This document shows positions 50,813 to 61,457 of a stretch of DNA of 64,000 nt, in pieces. The first letter of the stretch is position 1, and each line of letters opens with the position of its first letter. The translations under genes were made by a program, and so were the position numbers. Origin of the DNA: Amycolatopsis sp. EV170708-02-1 (lineage in GTDB: Bacteria > Actinomycetota > Actinomycetes > Mycobacteriales > Pseudonocardiaceae). A model generated the notes under the pieces. The model had not been told where the DNA came from and made no database searches. It was given only the letters and a program-made list of their open reading frames with translations. The stretch spans positions 9,362,001-9,426,000 of the forward strand of contig NZ_CP092497.1 in the NCBI RefSeq assembly GCF_022479115.1. Direction: 5' to 3'.

Positions 50813-51755
50813 CGGTCGTCTCCCGGTGTCGGATCCGCGGGTCGAGTACGGGGTAGACCAGGTCGACCAGCAGGTTGATGACGACGAACACCAGCGCGGC
50901 GAGCACGATCACCGCCTGCACCACCGGGATGTCCTGCGCGGTGACCGCCGACGACGTCACGCGGCCGAGGCCGTCGCGGGAGAACACCGTCTCGGTGATC
51001 ACCGAACCCGCGATCAGGTTTCCCGCCACCACCCCGGCGATGGTCAGCGTGGGCACCGCGGCGTTGCGCAGAAGGTGTCCGAAGTGGACTCTCGACCGGC
51101 TCGCTCCCTTCGCCAGCGCGATCTCGGCGTACGGCTCGGCGAGCTGCGTGCGGAGGCTCTTCGCCAGCACCTGCCCGATGATCGCGCCGGTCGGGATGGC
51201 GAGCGTGATCGCGGGCAGGATCAGCGACTCGAAGCCGTTCGAACCCAGCGCGGGCAACAACCTGAGCTGGAAGGAGAAGAACTGGACGAGCAGCAGCCCG
51301 ACCCAGAACGGCGGAAGTGAGATCCCCAGCGGTGGCAACGCGAGCAGGAGGTTGCCCAGCCAGCGATGCCGCGTGAGGGTGCCGGCGAAGGCGATCCCGC
51401 CGCCGAACAGGATCGCGAGCACCAGCGCGAAGCCGGTCACCGCGAGCGTCGGCGGCAGGGCGGACACGACCATGTTCGTGGCGTCGTCCCCGGTGGCGAT
51501 CGAGCGGCCGAAGTCGCCCTGCAACGCCGCGAGCAGCCGCTTTCCGTACTGCAGCGGCAACGGATCGTCGAGCCCGTACTCCGCCTTCGCCGCGGCCAGT
51601 TGTTCCGGCGTCACCGAAAGGCCGGCCTCGCCGCCGCCGAGCTTCGCGCTGACCGCGTCGCCCGGCAGGAGGTAGAGGATCACGAACGACACGGTGAACG
51701 CGGCCCACAGCACGAAGACCGCCTGCAGGATCCGCCGCAGCAGATACCGGGTCAC
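50805..51755 (-). CDS. ABC transporter permease, DppB-type
   Basis: A 316-residue permease with six predicted helices. The N-terminal YLLRRILQAVFVLWAAFTVS and FVILYLLPGDAV are DppB/OppB hallmarks, and the EAA-like loop lies around EIALAKGASRSRVHFGHLL. The large periplasmic loop after helix 1 is usual. It overlaps the binding-protein gene stop by four bases. Confidence 0.92.
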   Translation of the reverse strand: MTRYLLRRILQAVFVLWAAFTVSFVILYLLPGDAVSAKLGGGEAGLSVTPEQLAAAKAEYGLDDPLPLQYGKRLLAALQGDFGRSIATGDDATNMVVSALPPTLAVTGFALVLAILFGGGIAFAGTLTRHRWLGNLLLALPPLGISLPPFWVGLLLVQFFSFQLRLLPALGSNGFESLILPAITLAIPTGAIIGQVLAKSLRTQLAEPYAEIALAKGASRSRVHFGHLLRNAAVPTLTIAGVVAGNLIAGSVITETVFSRDGLGRVTSSAVTAQDIPVVQAVIVLAALVFVVINLLVDLVYPVLDPRIRHRETTDA

Positions 51756-53359
51756 GACCCGGACACCCAGGCATCGAACAGCTGAAGCCGCGACGACGCC
51801 TCGAAACCGACGCCGTGCGCGTTCGGCCCGTGCGCCAGCACCTGGGTCAGCTCGAACACCGGCGCCGAGTAGCCGTGCTCGATGATCGCGCGCTGCGCCT
51901 CCTCGGCGGCGGGCTTCCGTTTCGCCGGGTCCACAGTGGACGACTGGGCATCGAGCGGCGCGTCGACCGGATTGCCCGCGGGCAGCTTGCTGCGGTTGTT
52001 CGCCTTGGTGGAGAACAGATTGCGCAGGATGTCCGGATCCGCGCGGGTGGTGTTGTACCAGAGATACTCGTAGTTCCCGCTCTGCGTGATCTGCACGCTC
52101 TCGGCCGTCGTGCGCTGTTCGATCTGGAGGTCGAAGCCGATCTTGCGCAGCTGCTGCTGGACGAGTTCGAGCACGCTCTTGTTCTGGTTGAACACCAGGG
52201 AGAAGACGACCTTCGCGGTCAGCCGCTGGCCGTTCTTCGTGCGGATCCCGTCGGGACCGGGCAGCCAGCCCGCGCTTTCCAGCAGCGCCGTGGCGCCGGC
52301 CGGATCGTAGGCGAGCAGTGGCGACAGGTCGGTGTAGAACGGCGTCGCCGAGCCGAGAATGCTGGTCGCGGGCTTGTAGTTCGGGGTCAGCACGGTGTTC
52401 GTGACCTCGGGCCGGTTGATGCCCTTGACCACCGCCTGGCGGACCTTCTCATCGGTGAGCACGCCCTTGGTGACGTTGGCGTGCAGATTGAAGACGACGC
52501 CGGGATTCGGGCGCGTGGGCTCGGTGAAACCGTTGCCGGTGAACTGCGGTTCGTCGACCGGCTGGACGTCGGTGATGGCGTCGAGCTGCGCGGACGCGAG
52601 ACTTCCGGTGCGCACACCGGGTTCCGGCACGATCTTGTAGGCGATCTTGTCGAGGTACGCCTCACCCTGGTGCTTGAAGAGCGACGAGCCCCAGCTGTAG
52701 CCCTTGCGTTTGGCGAGGACGATCTCCTGATTCTGCTTCAGGCTCTCGAAAACGAACGGCCCGGAGCCGATCAGGCCGTCGCCCTGGCAACGCTGATCGG
52801 CCGTCTTCTTGTAGGCGGCGGGTGCGAGGACGCCGAGCGACATCGTCGAGCTGGCCTGCAGGAACTGGGCGCTGGGAACGGAGAACTCGATCTTGACCGT
52901 CTTCGGATCGACGACCGTCGTTCCCTTGTACACGGCCAGATAGCCCGAGCCGAGCTGCGATTTCGGGCCGAGCGCCTTGATCGCGTCGAAGCTCGTCTTG
53001 ACCGACGCGGCGTCGACGGGGCTGCCGTCGGAGAAGGTCGCGCCGTCGCGCAGGTGGAAGGTGAACGCGGTCGAATCCGCGTTGCTCTCCCATTTTTCGG
53101 CCAGCCACGGCTTGATCTCGCCGGTGGCCGGATCCTGGTCGGTCAGCGAATCCACCAGCTGGCGGCCGACGTTGAGCGAAGCGTTGGTGCCGACCTGTTG
53201 CGGGTCGACGCAGTCCGGGCTCGACGAGATCCCGAGTCGCAGCGTGCCACCGGGTTTCGGTGGCCCGGCGTCCGCGCCCGTCGCGCCACCCGCGGAGGAG
53301 CAGGCAGTGGCGACAAGTGCGGTGAGGGCGAGCAAGGACGTGGCGGCGGTACGGGACAC
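51752..53359 (-). CDS. Extracellular solute-binding lipoprotein, family 5
   Basis: A 535-residue SBP_bac_5 lipoprotein. The signal peptide ends in the lipobox VATACSS (Cys ~20), followed by a Gly/Ala linker and GGTLRLG. Other family blocks are FTFHLRDGATFSDGSPVDAA (~100-119), GSGPFVFE and VRQAVVKGINRPEV. It captures a peptide, nickel chelate or other small molecule for the adjacent permease. GTG 53359 has GGAGG upstream. First gene of a five-gene operon (binding protein, two permeases, dual ATPase, LLM monooxygenase). Confidence 0.92.
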   Translation of the reverse strand: MSRTAATSLLALTALVATACSSAGGATGADAGPPKPGGTLRLGISSSPDCVDPQQVGTNASLNVGRQLVDSLTDQDPATGEIKPWLAEKWESNADSTAFTFHLRDGATFSDGSPVDAASVKTSFDAIKALGPKSQLGSGYLAVYKGTTVVDPKTVKIEFSVPSAQFLQASSTMSLGVLAPAAYKKTADQRCQGDGLIGSGPFVFESLKQNQEIVLAKRKGYSWGSSLFKHQGEAYLDKIAYKIVPEPGVRTGSLASAQLDAITDVQPVDEPQFTGNGFTEPTRPNPGVVFNLHANVTKGVLTDEKVRQAVVKGINRPEVTNTVLTPNYKPATSILGSATPFYTDLSPLLAYDPAGATALLESAGWLPGPDGIRTKNGQRLTAKVVFSLVFNQNKSVLELVQQQLRKIGFDLQIEQRTTAESVQITQSGNYEYLWYNTTRADPDILRNLFSTKANNRSKLPAGNPVDAPLDAQSSTVDPAKRKPAAEEAQRAIIEHGYSAPVFELTQVLAHGPNAHGVGFEASSRLQLFDAWVSGS

Positions 53360-53507
53360 CGGGTGGCCTCCAGCGTGGGGAAACGGGGGACGCTTTTTCT
53401 TGCGCCTACCCGAATCACGCTAATCACGCCCTTGAGGCCCGCCCATATGCTGAGCCCGGCTCCCAGTCCGCGAAACGTCCCACCTTTTCGCTTGACAGTC
53501 CCGAAAG

Positions 53508-53560
53508 TCCGTGAGGGCCTCCTTCCCTACCCTGAAGGTAGTGAAGGAGGCCCTCACGGA
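53508..53560. terminator. 24-bp hairpin (TGAAGG-related)
   Basis: The arms 53508-53531 and 53537-53560 pair except for one C-T mismatch, with loop CTGAA. It lies 11 bases after the end of the minus-strand HNH gene and upstream of the ABC operon. No T run. Confidence 0.82.
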
Positions 53561-53571
53561 TCGGCCAGGTT

Positions 53572-54210
53572 TCAGCAGCGGTTGAGCATGTCCGTCAGCG
53601 CGGTCTTCTCCGCGGACTTGATGCTCAGCTTGTACTTGTACTTCACCGTGGTCCACATCTTCGCGTAGGTGCACCAGTAGCCGACGGTCGGCGGCTTCCA
53701 GGCGTCCGGCGACTTGTCGCCCTTCTCCTGGTTGACGTTGTCGGTGACGGCGATCAGCTGCGGCGCGCTGAGGTCATTAGCGAACGCCTGCCGCTGCGCG
53801 GTGGTCCACGAAGACGCCCCGGTGCGCCACGCGGCGGCCAGCGGCACGACGTGGTCGATGTCCACATCGGACGCCGCGCGCCAGGTGGCCCCGTCGTACG
53901 GGCTGAACCAGCTGCCGGAGACGGCGGCGCAACTGCTGTCCTGCTGAACGTTCGTGCCGTCCCGCTTCAGCACGACCTCACGGGTGTTGCAGCTGTTGCC
54001 CTGGTCGGACCAGTGCGGGAACTTGTCGCGGCTGTACCCGGTCGACGAACCGTCCGGTTTGACGGTCAGCGCGGCGAGCTGCGTCTTGGCGGTGTCCGCC
54101 GACGGGATGCCCGGGGGTGTCGCTTCGGCGACACCCACCACGCCCGCGGAGACGATCGCCGAGACGGCGAGAACGGTGAAGGAGCGACGAACAGCAAGCA
54201 CAGTTGGCAT
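53572..54210 (-). CDS. Secreted HNH-family nuclease (DUF1524/GmrSD_C-like)
   Basis: A 212-residue protein with a signal peptide (hydrophobic FTVLAVSAIVSAGVVGVAEA, cleavage near residue 31). The catalytic motif DVDIDHVVPLAAAWRTGA (~115-132) is followed by LIAVTDNVNQEKGDKSPDAW, carrying the second half of the HNH site, and WCTYAKMW. Two Cys pairs may form disulfides. It is an extracellular endonuclease of a type widespread in actinomycetes, probably for nutrient DNA. The 295 bases upstream (54211-54505) show only a weak TGACAC/GTGTCA dyad. Confidence 0.88.
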   Translation of the reverse strand: MPTVLAVRRSFTVLAVSAIVSAGVVGVAEATPPGIPSADTAKTQLAALTVKPDGSSTGYSRDKFPHWSDQGNSCNTREVVLKRDGTNVQQDSSCAAVSGSWFSPYDGATWRAASDVDIDHVVPLAAAWRTGASSWTTAQRQAFANDLSAPQLIAVTDNVNQEKGDKSPDAWKPPTVGYWCTYAKMWTTVKYKYKLSIKSAEKTALTDMLNRC

Positions 54211-54505
54211 ATTGCTGCCTCCGTGTCAGGTTTGGGGACCTGGTCACCATGCGGCACGGATATGACCCACGCAACACCATCGGATGACACTCTGCTGGCT
54301 ATTCGTGAACGGAGGGTGTCACGTGCAGGTAGGACGGGGTGTACGCAGCCGAAAAATCTTCGGAAAGTCCAGCTGAAGGTTCTGAGCCGAACGGCCTAGT
54401 CGGTGTCCGTCGGAGCCCGTCTCCGCAAATCCGAGGCCTCCGGCCGCAAAGAGACGCGCGCGCGTGCCCTCGCCTGACCAGCGGACTTCAGTTCGGCGAC
54501 ACCCT

Positions 54506-56527
<2,022 letters not shown>

Positions 56528-56529
56528 CC

Positions 56530-56573
56530 TCGTGAGTGGCTAGGACGGTTCTAACCGTCCTAGCCACTCACGA
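56530..56573. terminator. Perfect 21-bp hairpin (TGAGTGG family)
   Basis: Arms 56530-56550 and 56553-56573 pair perfectly around loop CT, between the convergent purA and osmC stops. The arm carries GGCTAGG where other copies have GGTAAGG or GGTGAGG, with matching changes in the other arm. Confidence 0.85.
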
Positions 56574-56574
56574 C

Positions 56575-57069
56575 TCAGGTGAGCGAGGTCTTCACCGGCG
56601 TCGGGTTCCGGAACAGGTCCAGCACCGGGCAGTGCTCGTCCACCTGCCGCTTCAGGTCCTCGTAGACCTCCGCTCCGGCGGGCCCGCTCAGCTCCACCGA
56701 AACGCGCACGTCCCCGAAGCCCGGCCGGGTCTCCGAGAACCCGAAGAACCCGTGAAGGTCGATGTCGCCGTCGACGGTCACCTGCACGCCTTCGAGCGGC
56801 ACACCGAGCTTCGCCGCCCAGAACTGGTACGTGATCACCTGGCACGAGCCCAGCGCGGCGAGCGCGTATTCGACCGGGTTCGCCGCGGTGTCGGTGCCGC
56901 CGAGCGCGGCGGGCTCGTCGACGGCGAACGAGTGGTCGCGCACCCGCACGTCCACCCGGGTCGCGGTCCCGGGGTTCAGCGCGTTGGCGACGCTGAACGA
57001 GACGGCGGCGTTGCGCGGGTCGGCGTCGACGGCGGTCTTGGTTCCTTCGATGACATCGGTCAGCGACAT
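56575..57069 (-). CDS. OsmC-family protein
   Basis: A 164-residue OsmC/Ohr-superfamily protein, usually a thiol-dependent peroxidase or related redox protein. The first active-site Cys is in ALGSCQVITYQF (~73) and the second in DEHCPVLDLF (~145), with Glu in NPVEYALAA. ATG 57069 has GGAGAG. It may detoxify organic hydroperoxides; subfamilies differ in substrate. It is divergent from an LLM oxidoreductase gene, suggesting shared control. Confidence 0.87.
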   Translation of the reverse strand: MSLTDVIEGTKTAVDADPRNAAVSFSVANALNPGTATRVDVRVRDHSFAVDEPAALGGTDTAANPVEYALAALGSCQVITYQFWAAKLGVPLEGVQVTVDGDIDLHGFFGFSETRPGFGDVRVSVELSGPAGAEVYEDLKRQVDEHCPVLDLFRNPTPVKTSLT

Positions 57070-57191
57070 CGGGTCTCTCCAGGATCGAGGTGTCGGACGC
57101 CGCCCAGGGTGGGCCAACACCGGGATCCGCGCGCATGATCCCAACTGGTGAACGGCGAAATATCCGTTCGGCGGCGCGGTTGATGGTGAAC

Positions 57192-58127
57192 ATGACCATC
57201 GGAGTGGCACTCCCGTCCGGGGACACCGCGAACGCCGTCAACATCGTCGACGAACTCCTCACACAGACCCGGCAGGCCGCCGACGCGGGCCTGACATCCG
57301 TCTGGTTCTCCCAGCAGATGGAGCACGACGCGATCACCGTCGCCGCCCTCGCGGGCCGCGCCGTCCCGGGGATCACCGTCGGGACCGGCGTGGTCCCGAT
57401 CTATCCGCGGCATCCCTTCTTGATCACCGGTCTCGCGCAGACGGCGCAGGCCGCCACCGGGGGCAGGTTCGTCCTCGGTCTCGGGACCGGCGCGAAGAAC
57501 TGGCTCGAACCCGCGTACGGCATCGAGTACCCGTCGCCGATCAAGCACCTTCGCGAGTACCTCACGGTCCTTCGGCAGGTGCTCGACGGTGGCGAAGTCG
57601 ATTTCCACGGCGAGACGGTCCGAGCTCAGGCGAAGGGCTTCGCGGCTTCGCTGTCTGTCGCGGGGTCTTCGGACATCCCGGTGATCGTCGCGGCGATGGG
57701 ACGTCAGGCGCTGCGCGTCACCGGCGAGCTCGCCGACGGCACGATCCCGTTCCTCGCCGGGCCGAAGGCGCTTTCGGAGCTGATCGTCCCGGAGATCACC
57801 AAGGCCGCCGCCGGCCGTCCGGCGCCGCGGATCATCGCCATGGTCCCGGTCGTCGTCACCGAGGATCCCGGCGCCGTCCGCGCCACCATCGACCGGCAGT
57901 ACGCGTTCTTCCGCGACATCCCCTCCTATCGCGCGGTGTTCGACGCCCAGGGCGTGGATTCCGCCGGTGAGCTGGTGATCGCGGGAGACGAGGAGGCCGT
58001 CGCGGCGGAGATCCGGCGGTACTTCGACGCCGGGGCGACCGAGGTCGTCGCGACACAGAGCGGCATCCGGAGCACGGAAGAGCGGCTCCGCACTTGGCGT
58101 GTCCTCGGAGACCTCGTGAAGCGCTGA
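57192..58127 (+). CDS. LLM-class F420-dependent oxidoreductase
   Basis: A 311-residue luciferase-like enzyme of the F420-type (MSMEG_2516-like) group. TIGVALPSGDTANAVNIVDE, GLTSVWFSQQMEHDAITVAA, VGTGVVPIYPRHPFLITGLA and RFVLGLGTGAKNWLEPAYGI are typical. I start at ATG 57192; starts at 57183 or 57090 would add residues not seen in the family. The substrate is unknown. Confidence 0.86.
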   Translation: MTIGVALPSGDTANAVNIVDELLTQTRQAADAGLTSVWFSQQMEHDAITVAALAGRAVPGITVGTGVVPIYPRHPFLITGLAQTAQAATGGRFVLGLGTGAKNWLEPAYGIEYPSPIKHLREYLTVLRQVLDGGEVDFHGETVRAQAKGFAASLSVAGSSDIPVIVAAMGRQALRVTGELADGTIPFLAGPKALSELIVPEITKAAAGRPAPRIIAMVPVVVTEDPGAVRATIDRQYAFFRDIPSYRAVFDAQGVDSAGELVIAGDEEAVAAEIRRYFDAGATEVVATQSGIRSTEERLRTWRVLGDLVKR

Positions 58128-58137
58128 CCCAGGCGTC

Positions 58138-58184
58138 ATGAAAGGGGCGTTCAGGACATTTATCGTCCTGAACGCCCCTTTCAT
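58138..58184. terminator. Perfect 20-bp hairpin (TGAAGG-related)
   Basis: Arms 58138-58157 and 58165-58184 pair perfectly around the AT-rich loop ATTTATC, ten bases after the LLM stop. Probably a terminator; no T run. Confidence 0.85.
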
Positions 58185-58217
58185 GTCATTCAGCGGCCCA
58201 GTGGCCTTGCTCACAAC

Positions 58218-58251
58218 GTTCGTATTGTGCATACTCGTGCGCATAGCGAAC
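58218..58251. promoter_or_regulatory. IclR-like dyad upstream of the MFS gene
   Basis: GTTCGTATTGTGCA and TGCGCATAGCGAAC form an imperfect inverted repeat (10 of 14 pairs) around TACTCG, with GTTCG/CGAAC ends like IclR-family sites. It lies 17-50 bases before the MFS start. No regulator gene is adjacent. Confidence 0.5.
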
Positions 58252-58267
58252 ACAGCTGGAGGTCCCC

Positions 58268-59491
58268 ATGTCCCCTGCCGCGGCCCGTTCGTGGGTGGTC
58301 CCACTCGCCTGGACGGCGGTACTGCTCGACGGATTCGACCTGGTCGTCCTGGGCACGGTGCTGCCCGCGCTGCTCCGTGACCACGTCTGGGGCCTGACGC
58401 CCGGCACGGCGTCGGTGATCTCGACGTTCGGCCTCATCGGCATGATGATCGGCGCGATGGCGATCGGCACGATCACCGACCTCATCGGCCGTCGCAAGGC
58501 GCTGATCATCGCGGTCGCGGCCTTCTCGGCGTTCACCGCGCTCTGCGCGATCTCGCCGTCGGCGTTCGTCTTCGGCCTGCTGCGCTTCCTCGCCGGGCTC
58601 GGCCTCGGCGGCTGCCTGCCGACGGCGATCGCGCTGGTCACCGAGTACGCCCGCAAGGGGAAGGGCGGCAGCGCGACCACCACGGTGATGACCGGCTATC
58701 ACGTCGGCGCGGTGCTCACGGCCCTGCTCGGCATTTGGCTGATCCAGCCGCTCGGCTGGCGTGCGATGTTCGTCGCCGGTGCGCTGCCCGCGCTCGTGCT
58801 GGTGCCGCTGATGATCAAGTACCTGCCGGAATCCGAGTCCTTCGAGCGGGCGCGGGAGACGCAGGAGAAGTCGGCGACGCAAGTGGTCGGCGGGCTGTTC
58901 CGCGGCGGGCTCCTGCGCGCCACCGTCGCGTTCTGGGTGACGTCGTTCATGGGGCTGCTGCTGGTCTACGGGCTCAACACATGGCTGCCGGAGATCATGC
59001 GCCAGGCCGGGTATCCGCTGGGCGCGGCGCTCGGGCTGCTGCTCACGTTGAACCTCGGCGGCGTCGTCGGTCTGCTCGTCGCGGGCCGGGTGGCGGACAA
59101 GGTCGGTGTCCGGCCGGCGGTGATCTTCTGGTTCCTCGGGGCGGCGGTGTTCCTGGCCCTGCTGAGCGTGAAGCTGCCTGCGGTCGGCCTGTACGTGGCT
59201 GTGTTCCTCACCGGCGGTTTCGTGTTCAGCGCGCAGGTGCTCGTGTACGCCTACATCGGCAAGACGTACCCGGATGCCATGCGCGCCACGGGAATCGGCT
59301 GGGCGGCGGGAGTGGGCCGGGTCGGCGCGATCAGCGGCCCGATCCTCGGCGGCGCGCTGCTGACCGCCGGGATTGCCTACCCGTGGGGTTTCTACGCCTT
59401 CGCCGGAGTCGGGGCGTTGGGAGCGGCCGCGGTGACCGGAGTCCGCGCCGGCCGCTCCCGGGACAACATCGCCGCTACCCCAGTTCCTTGA
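58268..59491 (+). CDS. MFS transporter, aromatic acid:H+ symporter (AAHS)-like
   Basis: A 407-residue MFS permease. Helix 1 motif LLDGFDLVVLGTVLPALLRD (~19-38) with the DGFD of AAHS transporters (BenK/PcaK), GTITDLIGRRKALIIAVAAF as motif A, and RFLAGLGLGGCLPTAIALV. It probably imports an aromatic or other organic acid. GGAGG precedes ATG 58268. The last 17 bases overlap the convergent APC permease gene. Confidence 0.88.
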   Translation: MSPAAARSWVVPLAWTAVLLDGFDLVVLGTVLPALLRDHVWGLTPGTASVISTFGLIGMMIGAMAIGTITDLIGRRKALIIAVAAFSAFTALCAISPSAFVFGLLRFLAGLGLGGCLPTAIALVTEYARKGKGGSATTTVMTGYHVGAVLTALLGIWLIQPLGWRAMFVAGALPALVLVPLMIKYLPESESFERARETQEKSATQVVGGLFRGGLLRATVAFWVTSFMGLLLVYGLNTWLPEIMRQAGYPLGAALGLLLTLNLGGVVGLLVAGRVADKVGVRPAVIFWFLGAAVFLALLSVKLPAVGLYVAVFLTGGFVFSAQVLVYAYIGKTYPDAMRATGIGWAAGVGRVGAISGPILGGALLTAGIAYPWGFYAFAGVGALGAAAVTGVRAGRSRDNIAATPVP

Positions 59492-61013
59492 GTTCCTTTT
59501 CCACCGCGGCGAGTTCTTCCTCGGACCCCTGCACCTTCGGGCCCGTGAACCACTTGCGTGCCGAGGCGAACCACCACACCGCCGCACCACCGAGTACGAC
59601 GAGGAAGGCGATGGGCGTGTAGTTGAAACTGTCGATGGTGACCGGTGATCCCTGCGGAAGCATGAACAGCACGAAGATGAAGCACACCCAGACGGTCGCG
59701 ATGGTCCCGACGAGCTTGCCCCAGCGGCCGAGGTTCCACGGTCCTGGTTCGAAATCGTCGCCCTTGCGCACCCGCAGGAACACCGGGATCACGTAGGCCA
59801 CGTAAAGGCCGACGACGGCGATCGAGGTCACCGCCGCGTAGGCGGTCGCGCTCCACAAGTACGGCAGGGCGAGCAGGAGCGCGCCGCCCGCGGCCAGCCA
59901 CACCGCGTTGGTCGGCGTCTGGGTGCGCTTGTTGATGCGGTGCCAGAACTTCGATCCCGGGATCGCGCCGTCGCGGGCGAAGGCGTAGATCATCCGCGAG
60001 TTCGCGGTCACCGAAGCCATCCCGCAGAACAGCTGGGCACCGATGCAGATGAGCAGGAGGAACTTGCCGGTCGTCGCGCCGGTCGCGTCGATGAAGATCT
60101 GTGCGGGCGGCACCCCGGTCTCGGAGCCCACGGCGCCGTCGTAGTCCTGGATGGCGAAGGTGAGACCGATCAGCAGGACCCACCCGGCGACCAAGGAGAC
60201 GAGGATCGAGTTGATGATGCCGCGCGGTCCGGCCTTCGCCGCGTTCTTGGTCTCCTCGGTCATATGCGCCGAGGCGTCGTAGCCGGTGAGTGTGTACTGC
60301 GCGACGAGGAGCCCCAGTAAGAAGACGTAGACCGGTGAAGCCCAGCCGGTCTTGTTCACGAACTCGCCGAAGACGAAGGACGCGTCCTGGTGCTTCTCCG
60401 GAACGATGATCAGCACCCCGACGATGACCAGCACACCCACCAGATGCCACCACACGCTGATGCTGTTCAGCAGCGCCACGATCTTGACGCCGAAGGTGTT
60501 CAGCAGGCCGTGGATCACCAGGATGATCGCCAGCAGCAGGATCGTGTTGCCCGGCGTCGCCTCGAAGCCGAACTGGAGATCGAGGAAGGCGTTGAGGAAC
60601 AGTGCCGCGCCGAAGTCGATCCCCGCGGTGACGGCGATCTGCCCGATGAGGTTGAACCAGCCGGTGAACCACGACCACGCCGCGCCGTTGCGCGGGGCGA
60701 GCTTCGCGGCCCAGTAATAGAGGCCGCCCGCGGTCGGGTAGCTGGAGCAGACCTCGGCCATGCCCAGCCCGACCAGGATGACGAACAGGCCGACCAGCGG
60801 CCAGCCCCAGATCATCGCGGCGGGCCCGCCGGTCTTCATGCCGAACCCGTAGAGGGTCAGGCAGCCGGAGAGGATCGAGATGATCGTGAACGAGACGGCG
60901 AAGTTGGAGAACGTCGACATCGTGCGCCGGAGTTCCTGCGCGTAGCCGAGTTGGTGGAGCCGGGCACTGTCTTCGTCGGCGGGTTCTGCGGCCTGCTTGT
61001 CAGAGACATCCAT
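59475..61013 (-). CDS. APC-family amino acid permease
   Basis: A 512-residue permease with about twelve helices. The consensus N-terminal region LGYAQELRRTMSTFSNFAVS (~21-40), IWGWPLVGLFVILVGLGMAE and YPTAGGLYYWAAKLAPRNGA are typical of the amino acid/choline transporter branch (GABA permease/BAT1-like); TGYDASAHMTEETKNA is the conserved consensus. ATG 61013 is preferred over longer readings to 61085. Probably takes up an amino acid or amine; no catabolic genes adjoin it. Confidence 0.9.
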   Translation of the reverse strand: MDVSDKQAAEPADEDSARLHQLGYAQELRRTMSTFSNFAVSFTIISILSGCLTLYGFGMKTGGPAAMIWGWPLVGLFVILVGLGMAEVCSSYPTAGGLYYWAAKLAPRNGAAWSWFTGWFNLIGQIAVTAGIDFGAALFLNAFLDLQFGFEATPGNTILLLAIILVIHGLLNTFGVKIVALLNSISVWWHLVGVLVIVGVLIIVPEKHQDASFVFGEFVNKTGWASPVYVFLLGLLVAQYTLTGYDASAHMTEETKNAAKAGPRGIINSILVSLVAGWVLLIGLTFAIQDYDGAVGSETGVPPAQIFIDATGATTGKFLLLICIGAQLFCGMASVTANSRMIYAFARDGAIPGSKFWHRINKRTQTPTNAVWLAAGGALLLALPYLWSATAYAAVTSIAVVGLYVAYVIPVFLRVRKGDDFEPGPWNLGRWGKLVGTIATVWVCFIFVLFMLPQGSPVTIDSFNYTPIAFLVVLGGAAVWWFASARKWFTGPKVQGSEEELAAVEKELKELG

Positions 61014-61122
61014 CGGGCACCCACTTAAAAGGTATGCGGACAGACCATTGAGATCCGCCGAAATTAGGCCCGCCGACCTGCGCATGTCAAGGTCCCGTCA
61101 AGACCTCGCCCCCTCCGGACGC

Positions 61123-61141
61123 AAGGAACGGGCCGTTCCTT
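61123..61141. repeat. AAGGAACGGGCCGTTCCTT palindrome
   Basis: A 19-bp palindrome with 8-bp arms and centre GGC, like the arms of the element at 16882. First of four hairpins in the 444-base gap 61014-61457, which has no credible gene. Confidence 0.65.
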
Positions 61142-61182
61142 GGCGCTCGCCCGGCGCGGCGCGAGTGTCACCGTGGGTGAGG

Positions 61183-61227
61183 GGTGTGTGGAAATAGGGA
61201 CGTTGAACGTCTCTATTTCCACACACC
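61183..61227. repeat. 22-bp hairpin, GGTGTGTGGAAATAGGG type
   Basis: Arms 61183-61204 and 61206-61227 pair with one mismatch around a single-base centre G. The AT content of the arms is higher than in the surroundings. Not related to the other families here. Confidence 0.8.
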
Positions 61228-61278
61228 TGTCACGTCTCAGGCGATCTGGCCGCGGTGACCGGACCTGTCACGCGGGCA

Positions 61279-61321
61279 CCGTGTGGGTTTCTGGTCGCCC
61301 AACGCCCCGAAATCCACACGG
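61279..61321. repeat. 13-bp inverted repeat, CCGTGTGG type
   Basis: CCGTGTGGGTTTC and GAAATCCACACGG pair with one mismatch around a 17-base loop. It shares the GTGTGG..CCACAC pattern with 61183-61227. Confidence 0.65.
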
Positions 61322-61398
61322 TCGGCGCCCTGCGGGCCGGCGTCCCGTAGGCCCGCATCGCCACACTGGACCAGCCGAACCGACGCTCTGGAAATAGA

Positions 61399-61443
61399 TG
61401 AAGGCCCCCTTCATCGCGTCAGGCGCAATGAAGGGGCCTTCAC
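61399..61443. terminator. Hairpin after the GDPD gene (TGAAGG family)
   Basis: ATGAAGGCCCCCTTCATCGCG pairs with GCGCAATGAAGGGGCCTTCA with slight imperfection, 15 bases from the end of the minus-strand phosphodiesterase gene. Closely similar to 35641-35695. Confidence 0.78.
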
Positions 61444-61457
61444 ATACTTGAGAGGCG

